This document shows, in pieces, positions 1-5,378 of a stretch of DNA of 5,378 nucleotides (its first letter is position 1; every line of letters starts with the position of its first letter). Origin of the DNA: an uncultured Clostridia bacterium. Lineage in GTDB: Bacteria; Bacillota; Clostridia; Christensenellales; Aristaeellaceae. The position numbers were made by a program, and so were the translations under genes. Below the pieces are notes generated by a model. That model saw only the letters and a program-made list of their open reading frames with translations. It did no database searches and was not told the DNA's origin. The DNA is taken from the NCBI GenBank assembly GCA_946409855.1, contig CAMJXZ010000238.1, positions 1 to 5,378 of the forward strand. Reading direction: 5' to 3'.

Positions 1-13
1 GGAACTTTAACCG

Positions 14-898
14 ATGAAAAAAATACTGATCTGGACGCTGGCGCTTTTGATGGCTCTTTTGCCTGTCGTGTCCGCCCCGGCGGAAGAAGACGCGCCCGAA
101 CAGGATATTTCCGGCATCTGGGAGGATCCGGCCTTTGACCGCATGGAGCTGGTCATCCTGCCCTCCGAGATCACCTGGGCGGACGAGCGGATGGGGGAGG
201 AATCCGGCGTGCAGAAGTACGTGGTGCTGATGAACTGGCCCTCTTCCGACCATGAGAGCACCTTCTACCACATCGTGGGCACCCTGGACGATACCGGCAG
301 AAACCTGAGCTACCAGGGCGGTCTGCTGGGCGAGTACGTCTACGGCGAGGACAATGAACTGGACGAGGAAGAGACCGGCCTGCTGGAGGACGGCGGCACC
401 GGCGTCTTTACCCTGATGGAAGACGGCACCATGCGCTGGGAGGATTCGGCCCTCAAGGAAACCGCGGAAATGGTGCTCCGGCGGGCGGACGTTCCCGTTC
501 CCTCCCCGGAAGAAATCCGCGCGGGCTATTATCAGCTGCTGACCGGGCTTGAAACCGGCACGGCCGGCGCTTCCCTGAAGCTGGCCCAGGCGGTGGCCGA
601 TGTGTACCGCTTCTGTCAGGTGCATCCCTTCTGGGCGATGGACACCGAAGCCTTCGCGGAGAATCTGCTCGCCGCCCAGAAAAGCCTGGATGAAACGGAG
701 AATGCCGCCTTTGCCCAATACCGCGGGGACCTGGTGATGGAAGCCGTCCGCCTGCTGGACGAGCGGGAAGAGCTGGGCGGCATGTACGCGGACGCCGGTC
801 TGGAAGACCAGATGAGCGAACTGCGGAACGACCCCTCCGTCCGGCTCTCCGTGGAAACCTTCCTCTTCGCCGTGGAAACCCTGAACGAGGAACCGTAA
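14..898 (+). CDS. Exported acidic protein of unknown function
   Basis: I do not recognise a named family. The 294-residue product starts with a clear signal peptide: Lys2-Lys3, a hydrophobic core at about residues 5-20, and a likely signal peptidase I site after Ala-Pro-Ala at 21-23. No lipobox cysteine is present, so it should be released or loosely wall-associated. Residues about 32-157 look like a beta-rich domain opening with SGIWEDPAFDRMEL and closing with TMRWEDSALKETAEMVLRR; the alternation of strands and acidic turns suggests a small barrel, perhaps lipocalin-like (inference). Residues about 165-292 look almost entirely helical. The only cysteine is Cys201. The protein is strongly acidic. 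A GGA at 1-3 lies 10 nt before the ATG, but the upstream region is cut by the window edge. A terminator follows at 941-980, so it is not cotranscribed with the next gene. The gene call is secure; the function is unknown. Confidence 0.85.
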   Translation: MKKILIWTLALLMALLPVVSAPAEEDAPEQDISGIWEDPAFDRMELVILPSEITWADERMGEESGVQKYVVLMNWPSSDHESTFYHIVGTLDDTGRNLSYQGGLLGEYVYGEDNELDEEETGLLEDGGTGVFTLMEDGTMRWEDSALKETAEMVLRRADVPVPSPEEIRAGYYQLLTGLETGTAGASLKLAQAVADVYRFCQVHPFWAMDTEAFAENLLAAQKSLDETENAAFAQYRGDLVMEAVRLLDEREELGGMYADAGLEDQMSELRNDPSVRLSVETFLFAVETLNEEP

Positions 899-940
899 AC
901 CGTTCTCGGGGCCGGTCCCCATTTTCTGATCATATTCATC

Positions 941-980
941 CCCGCCTTCCGCCGGTAAGCCGGCCGGAGGGCGGGTTTTT
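941..980 (+). terminator. Intrinsic terminator after the exported acidic protein gene
   Basis: The left arm 941-955 (CCCGCCTTCCGCCGG) pairs with the right arm 960-975 (CCGGCCGGAGGGCGGG) around the TAAG loop at 956-959. One T-G wobble and one bulged base interrupt the stem, and five T residues follow at 976-980. It ends transcription about 40 nt after the stop codon at 898 and isolates the first gene from the GH43 genes. Confidence 0.9.
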
Positions 981-1024
981 CGGTGCGCCGGGCCGGCCGG
1001 ACGGGAGACGGCGCTGAAAAAAGC

Positions 1025-1053
1025 TTGACATCGGGAAAGAAGCGTGAGAAGAT
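1025..1053 (+). promoter_or_regulatory. Candidate sigma-A promoter for the intracellular GH43 gene
   Basis: A perfect -35 hexamer TTGACA is at 1025-1030. After 17 nt comes GAAGAT at 1048-1053, which matches only three of six -10 positions. A TG at 1045-1046 is in the right place for an extended -10 element, which can offset a poor hexamer. Transcription would start near 1060 and give a leader of about 70 nt. The position just downstream of a terminator supports it. The weak -10 would fit dependence on an activator, but that is inference. Confidence 0.5.
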
Positions 1054-1093
1054 GAACCGGCAGCGGGGGAAGGGAAACGCGAGCTTCGTTCCT

Positions 1094-1108
1094 TGCCCGC
1101 CGCGGGCA
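1094..1108 (+). repeat. Perfect 6-bp inverted repeat in the GH43 leader
   Basis: TGCCCG (1094-1099) and CGGGCA (1103-1108) form a perfect inverted repeat around a 3-nt CCG centre. It ends 8 nt before the AGGAG ribosome binding site at 1117-1121. No T-run follows, so it is not a terminator. It could be a leader hairpin affecting translation, a repressor half-site pair, or chance in GC-rich DNA. Confidence 0.35.
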
Positions 1109-1131
1109 GCAAAACGAGGAGCTGAGACAGG

Positions 1132-2133
1132 ATGAATCAGTCTGATTACCGGAAGACCGCGTGGAATACCCCCTTTATCGGGCAGCGGGCCGATCCCTTT
1201 GTCACCTGTGTGGAGGGGACCTGGTATTTTACCGCCTCCGTGCCCGCCTACGACCGGATCGTGCTGCGGCGGGCGGACAGCCTGCGGGGCCTGAGGACCG
1301 CGGAGGAAACGACCGTCTGGCGCGCCCATGAAACCGGCGTGATGAGCCGGCACATCTGGGCGCCCGAGCTGCACCGGATCGACGGGAAATGGTACCTCTA
1401 TTTCGCGGCGGGGGAAAAGGACGACCCCTGGAAGATACGCCCCTGGGTGCTTGAGTGCCTGGGCGGGGACCCGGCGGCGGACCCGTGGACGGAGCGGGGT
1501 ATGATGACCCGGGCGGACGGGGACGAATTCAGCTTTACCGATTTTTCCCTGGACATGACCACCTTCAGCCACCGGGGCAGGCGGTACTGCGTCTGGGCCG
1601 AAAAGGTAGGGGTCGGGAAAAAGATCTCCAACCTTTATATCGCCGAAATGGAAAATGCCCTGGCGCTCAGAACGCCCCAGATGCTCCTTTCTTCCCCGGC
1701 GTACGCCTGGGAGCGCCACGGGTTCTGGGTGAACGAGGGCCCCGCGTTTCTCGCGGAAGGGGACAGGGTTTTCCTGACCTATTCGGCCAGCGACACCGGC
1801 CCAGCCTACTGCATGGGGCTTTTGTGGGCCGACGCGGACGCCGACCTGATGGACATCTCCGCCTGGCACAAATCAAGCCGTCCCGTCTTTGTCACGCAGC
1901 CGGAGCGCGGCCTGTTCGGGCCGGGGCACAACAGTTTCGTCCGGGACCGGGACGGTTCGGCCCTCCTGGTCTATCACGCCCGCCCCTACGACGAGATCAT
2001 CGGCGACCCCCTGTACGACCCGAACCGCCATACCTATCTCCTGAAGGTGCTTTTCGCGGACGGCATGCCGGTCTTTGACACGGACAATCAGCTGTTTCAG
2101 GACGGGGGACCGGCGGCGGAAACCCTGGCATAA
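1132..2133 (+). CDS. Intracellular GH43 enzyme, probable exo-1,5-alpha-L-arabinofuranosidase
   Basis: This 333-residue protein is a five-bladed beta-propeller glycoside hydrolase of family GH43 (Pfam Glyco_hydro_43). The three expected acidic residues are visible: the catalytic base Asp21 in RADPF, the pKa-modulating Asp141 in SLDMTTF, and the acid Glu202 in WVNEGPAFL. Other family marks are HIWAPEL at 74-80, DGKWYLYFAAG at 84-94, the His266 motif FGPGHNSF at 262-269 near the central metal site, and VYHARPYD at 280-287. The overall pattern is closest, from memory, to single-domain exo-acting arabinofuranosidases (GH43 subfamily 26-like). There is no signal peptide, so it should act in the cytoplasm on imported arabino-oligosaccharides and release L-arabinose. 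The start is supported by AGGAG at 1117-1121, 10 nt upstream. The gene has its own terminator. Beta-xylosidase activity is the main alternative, because GH43 sequence alone does not fix specificity. Confidence 0.88.
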   Translation: MNQSDYRKTAWNTPFIGQRADPFVTCVEGTWYFTASVPAYDRIVLRRADSLRGLRTAEETTVWRAHETGVMSRHIWAPELHRIDGKWYLYFAAGEKDDPWKIRPWVLECLGGDPAADPWTERGMMTRADGDEFSFTDFSLDMTTFSHRGRRYCVWAEKVGVGKKISNLYIAEMENALALRTPQMLLSSPAYAWERHGFWVNEGPAFLAEGDRVFLTYSASDTGPAYCMGLLWADADADLMDISAWHKSSRPVFVTQPERGLFGPGHNSFVRDRDGSALLVYHARPYDEIIGDPLYDPNRHTYLLKVLFADGMPVFDTDNQLFQDGGPAAETLA

Positions 2134-2142
2134 TCATTCACA

Positions 2143-2175
2143 GCTCACGCGGCCCTGCCGGCCCGTGGGCTTTTT
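2143..2175 (+). terminator. Intrinsic terminator after the intracellular GH43 gene
   Basis: GCTCACG (2143-2149) pairs with CGTGGGC (2164-2170), with one T-G wobble. After a bulged C at 2150, GGCC (2151-2154) pairs with GGCC (2160-2163) around the loop CTGCC. Five T residues follow at 2171-2175, and more Ts after a single C. The stem starts 10 nt after the stop codon. It separates this gene from the arabinanase unit downstream. Confidence 0.88.
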
Positions 2176-2241
2176 CTTTGCCTGCGCCCCCGCGAAAAGC
2201 GGAATATCGGGCAAACCGGCAAAAAAACATGTGATTTCCTA

Positions 2242-2270
2242 TTGACATTTTCCTTTCTGTCCGTTATTAT
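2242..2270 (+). promoter_or_regulatory. Near-consensus sigma-A promoter for the arabinanase unit
   Basis: TTGACA at 2242-2247 is a perfect -35 hexamer. After exactly 17 nt comes TATTAT at 2265-2270, which differs from the -10 consensus at one base. It sits in an AT-rich island (about 2220-2320) inside GC-rich DNA. Transcription would start near 2277, within the palindrome TTAATTAA at 2271-2278, leaving a leader of about 68 nt. A second TATAAT lies at 2290-2295 but has no good -35 at the right distance. Such a strong core promoter suggests that control is by repression rather than activation (inference). Confidence 0.88.
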
Positions 2271-2282
2271 TTAATTAAGGGA

Positions 2283-2317
2283 TTTTACTTATAATTTTGT
2301 ATTTATCCAAAGTAAAA
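2283..2317 (+). repeat. 8-bp inverted repeat in the arabinanase leader, possible operator
   Basis: TTTTACTT (2283-2290) and AAGTAAAA (2310-2317) are perfect inverted copies separated by 19 nt. Between and overlapping them lies a second, off-centre dyad, TTTG (2296-2299) with CAAA (2308-2311). The element lies just downstream of the predicted transcription start, a usual place for a repressor site. It does not match the AraR box I know (TTTG-N6-CAAA), since the spacing here is 8. AT-rich sequence makes chance dyads easier, so the operator reading is tentative. Confidence 0.4.
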
Positions 2318-2330
2318 AACGGCCGATAAG

Positions 2331-2336
2331 AAAGGG
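2331..2336 (+). promoter_or_regulatory. Ribosome binding site fixing the arabinanase start
   Basis: AAAGGG, within AGAAAGGGTG, is a good match to the anti-Shine-Dalgarno sequence and is 8 nt before the ATG at 2345. The in-frame GTG at 2336 overlaps this site and so cannot use it, which decides for the ATG. Confidence 0.8.
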
Positions 2337-2344
2337 TGCCCGGA

Positions 2345-3787
2345 ATGAAGAAAAAGATTCTGGCTTCGGTACTGGCGGCGATGATCTGTTGGACGGGCGC
2401 GGGCGCGCTGGCGGAGGCGGCGGAAACGGAGGCGGAAGCAGTGGTGAAACCGCCCAAATACAAAAGTGTCTCCGTGCACGACCCTTCCGTGATCCGCACG
2501 GAGGACGGCACCTTCTACATCTTCGGCAGCCATATGGCGGCGGCGAAATCCGACGACCTGATCAGCTGGACGTCCATCAGCAGGGACGCCCAGGCGGGCT
2601 GCACGCTGGTGGAAAACGTGCAGGAGCAGATGAAGGAAGCCCTTTCCTGGGCCCGGACCAATACCTTCTGGGCGCCGGACGTGCAGCAGCTGCCCGACGG
2701 GCGCTACGCCATGTATTACTGCACCTGCGAGGGCTCCAGCCCCCTGTCCGCCCTGGGCCTGGCCATCGCCGACGCGCCGGAAGGGCCCTACGTCAACCAG
2801 GGCGTGTTCCTGAAAAGCGGCATGCCGGGCTACAACGCCAATTACTACCCCAACGTGGTGGACCCCTGCGCCTTCTTTGACAAGGAAGGCCGGATGTGGA
2901 TGGTGTACGGCAGCTATTCGGGGGGAATCTTCATCCTCGAAATGGATCCGGCCACCGGGTTCCCCCTGGCGGGGCAGAACTACGGCACCAAGCTGCTGGG
3001 CAAGAACCACGCCCGGATCGAAGGCCCCTACATCCTGTACAGCCCCGAGACGGATTATTACTATCTTTTTCTCTCCTTTGGCGGGCTGGACAGCTTCGGC
3101 GGCTACAACATCCGGGTCTGCCGCTCCAGAAACCCCGACGGCCCGTACGAGGACAGCCTTGGGCAGGACATGATCAAATGCGGCGGCGCCAATGGCACCT
3201 TCTTCCACGACCCGGACTACGAGCCCTACGGGGTCAAGCTGATGGGCGGGTATCAGTTCGCGCCCGCGGAAAGCGATACCAGTAAAACGGCCCAGGCGTT
3301 CCGCTCTCCCGGTCACAACAGCGCTTATTACGACGCGGAAACCGGCCGGTATTTCCTGATCTTCCATACCCGCTTCGCCAATAGCGGCGAGAGCTTTTCC
3401 GTCCGGGTCCACCAGATGTTCATGAACGAAGACGGCTGGCCGGTGGTATCCCCCCTGCGGTATACGGGGGAAGGGAAAGAGGCGCCGCGCCCGGAAAACC
3501 GGCCCGGCGTCTACAAGATCCTCTTCCATGAGCATGACATCAACACGAAAGAGCATGTGTCAAAGACCGCCTCTCTTTGGGCGGACGGCACGGTGGACGG
3601 CGCCTGCGAAGGGACCTGGGAAAGCGCGGGGGAAAACGCCGTGCGCCTGACGCTGAACGGCGAAACCTACACCGGTGTCTTCGCCCGCGGCTTTGACGGG
3701 GCGCAGAGCGCCTGGGTCACCTGCTTTACGGCCCTCAACGAAAAGGGCGAGGCGGTCTGGGGCGTCCGGACGGACGGCCTGCCGTAA
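2345..3787 (+). CDS. abn2: Exported GH43 endo-1,5-alpha-L-arabinanase, Abn2-like
   Basis: The 480-residue product should cut alpha-1,5-linked arabinan (EC 3.2.1.99) outside the cell. A signal peptide (Lys2-Lys4, hydrophobic 5-21) ends near Ala-Leu-Ala at 21-23. Cys15 lies in AMIC, not a convincing lipobox. The GH43 propeller spans about 43-375, with base Asp46 in VHDPSVI, pKa modulator Asp173 in VVDPCAFF, acid Glu226 in RIEGPY, and the metal-site His324 in SPGHNSAYY. The Asp173 to Glu226 spacing of 53 equals that of B. subtilis Abn2 as I recall it. Residues about 386-480, from RPGVYKILFHEHDI to AVWGVRTDG, match the small C-terminal beta-barrel (GH43_C) of Abn2-type enzymes. The length is also typical of that type. 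The mature part carries eight cysteines, more than I would expect for this family. It has its own strong promoter, and no terminator separates it from the following binding-protein gene. Specificity is inferred, not proven. Confidence 0.9.
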   Translation: MKKKILASVLAAMICWTGAGALAEAAETEAEAVVKPPKYKSVSVHDPSVIRTEDGTFYIFGSHMAAAKSDDLISWTSISRDAQAGCTLVENVQEQMKEALSWARTNTFWAPDVQQLPDGRYAMYYCTCEGSSPLSALGLAIADAPEGPYVNQGVFLKSGMPGYNANYYPNVVDPCAFFDKEGRMWMVYGSYSGGIFILEMDPATGFPLAGQNYGTKLLGKNHARIEGPYILYSPETDYYYLFLSFGGLDSFGGYNIRVCRSRNPDGPYEDSLGQDMIKCGGANGTFFHDPDYEPYGVKLMGGYQFAPAESDTSKTAQAFRSPGHNSAYYDAETGRYFLIFHTRFANSGESFSVRVHQMFMNEDGWPVVSPLRYTGEGKEAPRPENRPGVYKILFHEHDINTKEHVSKTASLWADGTVDGACEGTWESAGENAVRLTLNGETYTGVFARGFDGAQSAWVTCFTALNEKGEAVWGVRTDGLP

Positions 3788-3842
3788 CCGGACGGGCCGG
3801 CGTAAACGAAAGTACACATCAGCGATTTTGCTTACAGAACCT

Positions 3843-3848
3843 GGAGGT
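3843..3848 (+). promoter_or_regulatory. Strong ribosome binding site of the binding-protein gene
   Basis: GGAGGT at 3843-3848 is a near-perfect Shine-Dalgarno site, 7 nt before the ATG at 3856, and it decides the start. The 68-nt gap from the arabinanase stop contains no stem followed by a T-run and no convincing promoter, so the two genes are probably cotranscribed. Confidence 0.85.
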
Positions 3849-3855
3849 GCGTTGC

Positions 3856-5378
3856 ATGCGCAGAGGATTGGCTTTTCTGGCGGCCCTGGTGCTGCTGATC
3901 AGCTGCGTCACATGGGAAGCCGCGGCGGAGGAAACCGGCCGGATGGGGCGGACGGAGCCGCTGTACGCGGAGGCCAAAGCGGGCTATACCCTGCCCGTAT
4001 ACGGGAAGGAACCGCTCAGCGTTCCGGCGGATCTGACCCTGGCCATCGGGGACAGCGCCCAGGTGGCGTTCACCGTGCCGGAGGACGGCCAGTACGAGAT
4101 CTGGCTGACCTACCTGAACACGACCCAGTCGACCCTGCCCACGGAGCTGATCGTCCGTGTGGACGGCGGGCTGCCCTTCTACGAGCTGCGCCGCGTCAAG
4201 CTCAATTCCCTGTGGGTGGTGGAAGAAAGCGGGATCCCGACCGACCGCTACGGCAACCAGATCGCCCCCGCCCCCGTTTCCGTCCAACGGGAACAGACCG
4301 TCGGGCTCACCGATTCCACGGGCCGGCTGGACGCGCCCTTCCTGTTTGAACTGAAGGCGGGCGAACACACCCTGACCCTGGAATGCCAGGACAGCGGCGC
4401 CCACATCAGCGCCGTGACGCTGCGCGCCCCGGAAACCCTCCCCGCGTACGCGGGCGAAAAAGCCGAGGGTAGCGGCATCATCATCATCGAGGGCGAGGAG
4501 ATCGCAAGCCGCAGCAAGTCCTCCATCCGCGGCGCGGGCGAGTTCAACGCGGCGCTCACCCCCTACAGCAACGACCACCGGGTGCTCAACCACCTGGACG
4601 GCGCTTCGTTCGATACCGCGGGGGACACCGTGACCTACGCGTTCACCGCGGAACAGGCGGGCTGGTACAACCTGGACTTCCATTACCGCCAGAGCGTGAA
4701 GGCCGATTTCCCGGTGTTCCTGGACCTCAGGATCGACGGCGCGTTTCCTTCCCAGGCCGCCCGCCGGATCCACATGGACTATACCACTTCCTTTGCCGAC
4801 CGGACCGTTCAGTTGGACGGCGCGCCCCAGACGTTCTATCTGTCAGAAGGGGAGCACACCCTGTCCCTGCAGATCAACGCCGCCCCCCTGACGCCGGTGT
4901 ATGAGATGATCGACCGGGTGCTGAGCGAAATCAACAGCCTGAGCCTGGAGGTCACCCGGCTCTCCGGCGGGAAGGCCGACCAGTACCGCAGCTACAACGT
5001 GCGGGAGTACATCCCGGATATCGAGGACCGGCTCAACGGCTGGAGCCGCGCCTGCGCGGACGCGGTGGAATATACGAAGCAGTTTTCCATGAGCGGCTCG
5101 GGCAGCGCCTTTTCCAGCCTGACCCTGTGCGCCGACCAGCTGCGCCGCCTGGCGGAAAAGCCGGAGGACCTGCCCCGGCGCCTGTCGGAGCTTTCCACCG
5201 GCTCCAACTCCGCCTCGCGCATGCTGGCCCAGCAGCTGCAGGACATGGCCAACAACGACGTTTCCATCGACCAGATCGTTTTCTACCAGGACGGCGCGAA
5301 GCTCCCCGCCCGGTCCGGGTTCTTCGAGTCCGCCGGGAAGAGCGTGACCCGCTTCTTCACCTCCTTCTCCAGCCAGGA
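3856..5378 (+). CDS. N-terminal part of a large exported sugar-binding (solute-binding) protein, cut by window end
   Basis: The frame stays open for 507 codons to the last base with no stop, so the protein is incomplete. It begins with a signal sequence (Arg2-Arg3, hydrophobic 5-16). LISC at 14-17 fits a lipobox, so Cys17 may be lipidated; cleavage after Ala-Ala-Ala at 22-24 is the alternative. Residues about 35-192 and 208-368 look like two related beta-sandwich, carbohydrate-binding-module-like domains: both contain R(V/I)DG (101-104, 292-295) and GEHTL(T/S)L (169-175, 332-338). A helical stretch follows (about 345-465, with REYIPDIEDRLNGW at 383-396), then FYQDGAKLPARSGFFES. From memory, this layout matches roughly 950-residue 'extracellular solute-binding proteins' of Paenibacillus and Clostridia, whose type 1 binding domain follows this segment. 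Placement after an arabinanase suggests arabino-oligosaccharide capture for ABC import. The solute-binding domain itself is not visible, so this remains an inference. Confidence 0.75.
   Translation, partial: MRRGLAFLAALVLLISCVTWEAAAEETGRMGRTEPLYAEAKAGYTLPVYGKEPLSVPADLTLAIGDSAQVAFTVPEDGQYEIWLTYLNTTQSTLPTELIVRVDGGLPFYELRRVKLNSLWVVEESGIPTDRYGNQIAPAPVSVQREQTVGLTDSTGRLDAPFLFELKAGEHTLTLECQDSGAHISAVTLRAPETLPAYAGEKAEGSGIIIIEGEEIASRSKSSIRGAGEFNAALTPYSNDHRVLNHLDGASFDTAGDTVTYAFTAEQAGWYNLDFHYRQSVKADFPVFLDLRIDGAFPSQAARRIHMDYTTSFADRTVQLDGAPQTFYLSEGEHTLSLQINAAPLTPVYEMIDRVLSEINSLSLEVTRLSGGKADQYRSYNVREYIPDIEDRLNGWSRACADAVEYTKQFSMSGSGSAFSSLTLCADQLRRLAEKPEDLPRRLSELSTGSNSASRMLAQQLQDMANNDVSIDQIVFYQDGAKLPARSGFFESAGKSVTRFFTSFSSQ

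Noticed and set aside
616..1869. Another minus-strand frame of 417 codons spanning two genes
   Set aside because: It crosses the end of one real gene, a terminator and most of a GH43 gene; the Pro/Arg/Gly-rich translation has no recognisable domain. The equal length to the other antisense frame is coincidence.
2190..2204. Small hairpin CCGC-GAAAA-GCGG downstream of the GH43 terminator
   Set aside because: The stem is only four base pairs and no functional context was found.
2283..2317. AraR or CcpA (cre) operator in the arabinanase leader
   Set aside because: The TTTG and CAAA halves are 8 nt apart instead of 6, the central TAC/GTA bases are missing, and no good cre match was seen. Kept only as an unassigned dyad.
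2336..2344. GTG at 2336 as the start of the arabinanase
   Set aside because: It overlaps the Shine-Dalgarno site and has none of its own; the ATG at 2345 is correctly spaced and begins a normal signal peptide.
2384..2392. Lipoprotein site at Cys15 of the arabinanase
   Set aside because: AMIC does not fit the lipobox, and a good signal peptidase I site follows at Ala-Leu-Ala 21-23.
2303..3556. Long open frame of 417 codons on the minus strand, opposite the arabinanase
   Set aside because: It lies antisense to a gene with clear catalytic motifs, the translation is low-complexity and rich in Val, Gly, Arg and His, and long antisense frames are common in GC-rich DNA.
3788..3855. Terminator between the arabinanase and the binding-protein gene
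   Set aside because: The short CCGG repeats near 3788-3800 are not followed by a T-run, so transcription probably continues.
3832..4773. Minus-strand frame of 313 codons opposite the binding-protein gene
   Set aside because: It is a shadow of the open plus-strand frame, which has a strong ribosome binding site, signal peptide and coherent domains.

Overview
This GC-rich window (roughly 60% G+C by eye) has all four supported genes on the + strand, with Gram-positive style Shine-Dalgarno sites and intrinsic terminators. Gene content and signals suggest a Clostridia-type Firmicute from a plant-fibre habitat such as gut or rumen. That assignment is an inference from protein families; no rRNA or phylogenetic marker is present. 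The content is part of an arabinan (pectin side chain) utilisation locus.

Layout: (1) 14-898 encodes a small, acidic, exported protein of unknown function, closed by a strong intrinsic terminator at 941-980. (2) 1132-2133 encodes a GH43 enzyme without a signal peptide, most like intracellular exo-acting alpha-L-arabinofuranosidases. It has a candidate promoter upstream (TTGACA, 17 nt, extended -10) and its own terminator at 2143-2175. (3) An AT-rich island holds an almost perfect sigma-A type promoter (TTGACA, 17 nt, TATTAT) and an inverted repeat in the leader. It drives 2345-3787, an exported two-domain GH43 endo-1,5-alpha-L-arabinanase of the Bacillus Abn2 type. (4) After 68 nt with no terminator comes an open frame from 3856 that runs off the right edge with no stop. 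It is the N-terminal 507 residues of a large exported protein with two related beta-sandwich domains and a helical segment. I read it as the front part of an unusually large sugar ABC-transporter solute-binding protein.

How the genes fit together (inference): the exported arabinanase cuts arabinan outside the cell, the surface binding protein captures the arabino-oligosaccharides for import, and the cytoplasmic GH43 enzyme releases arabinose inside. Permease genes would be expected beyond 5378 but are not visible. The first gene is separated by a terminator and its link to this pathway is not shown. I see no mobile element, CRISPR array, tRNA or rRNA. Nothing here proves a wholly new system; the least described parts are the first gene, the N-terminal architecture of the last gene, and the leader dyads.
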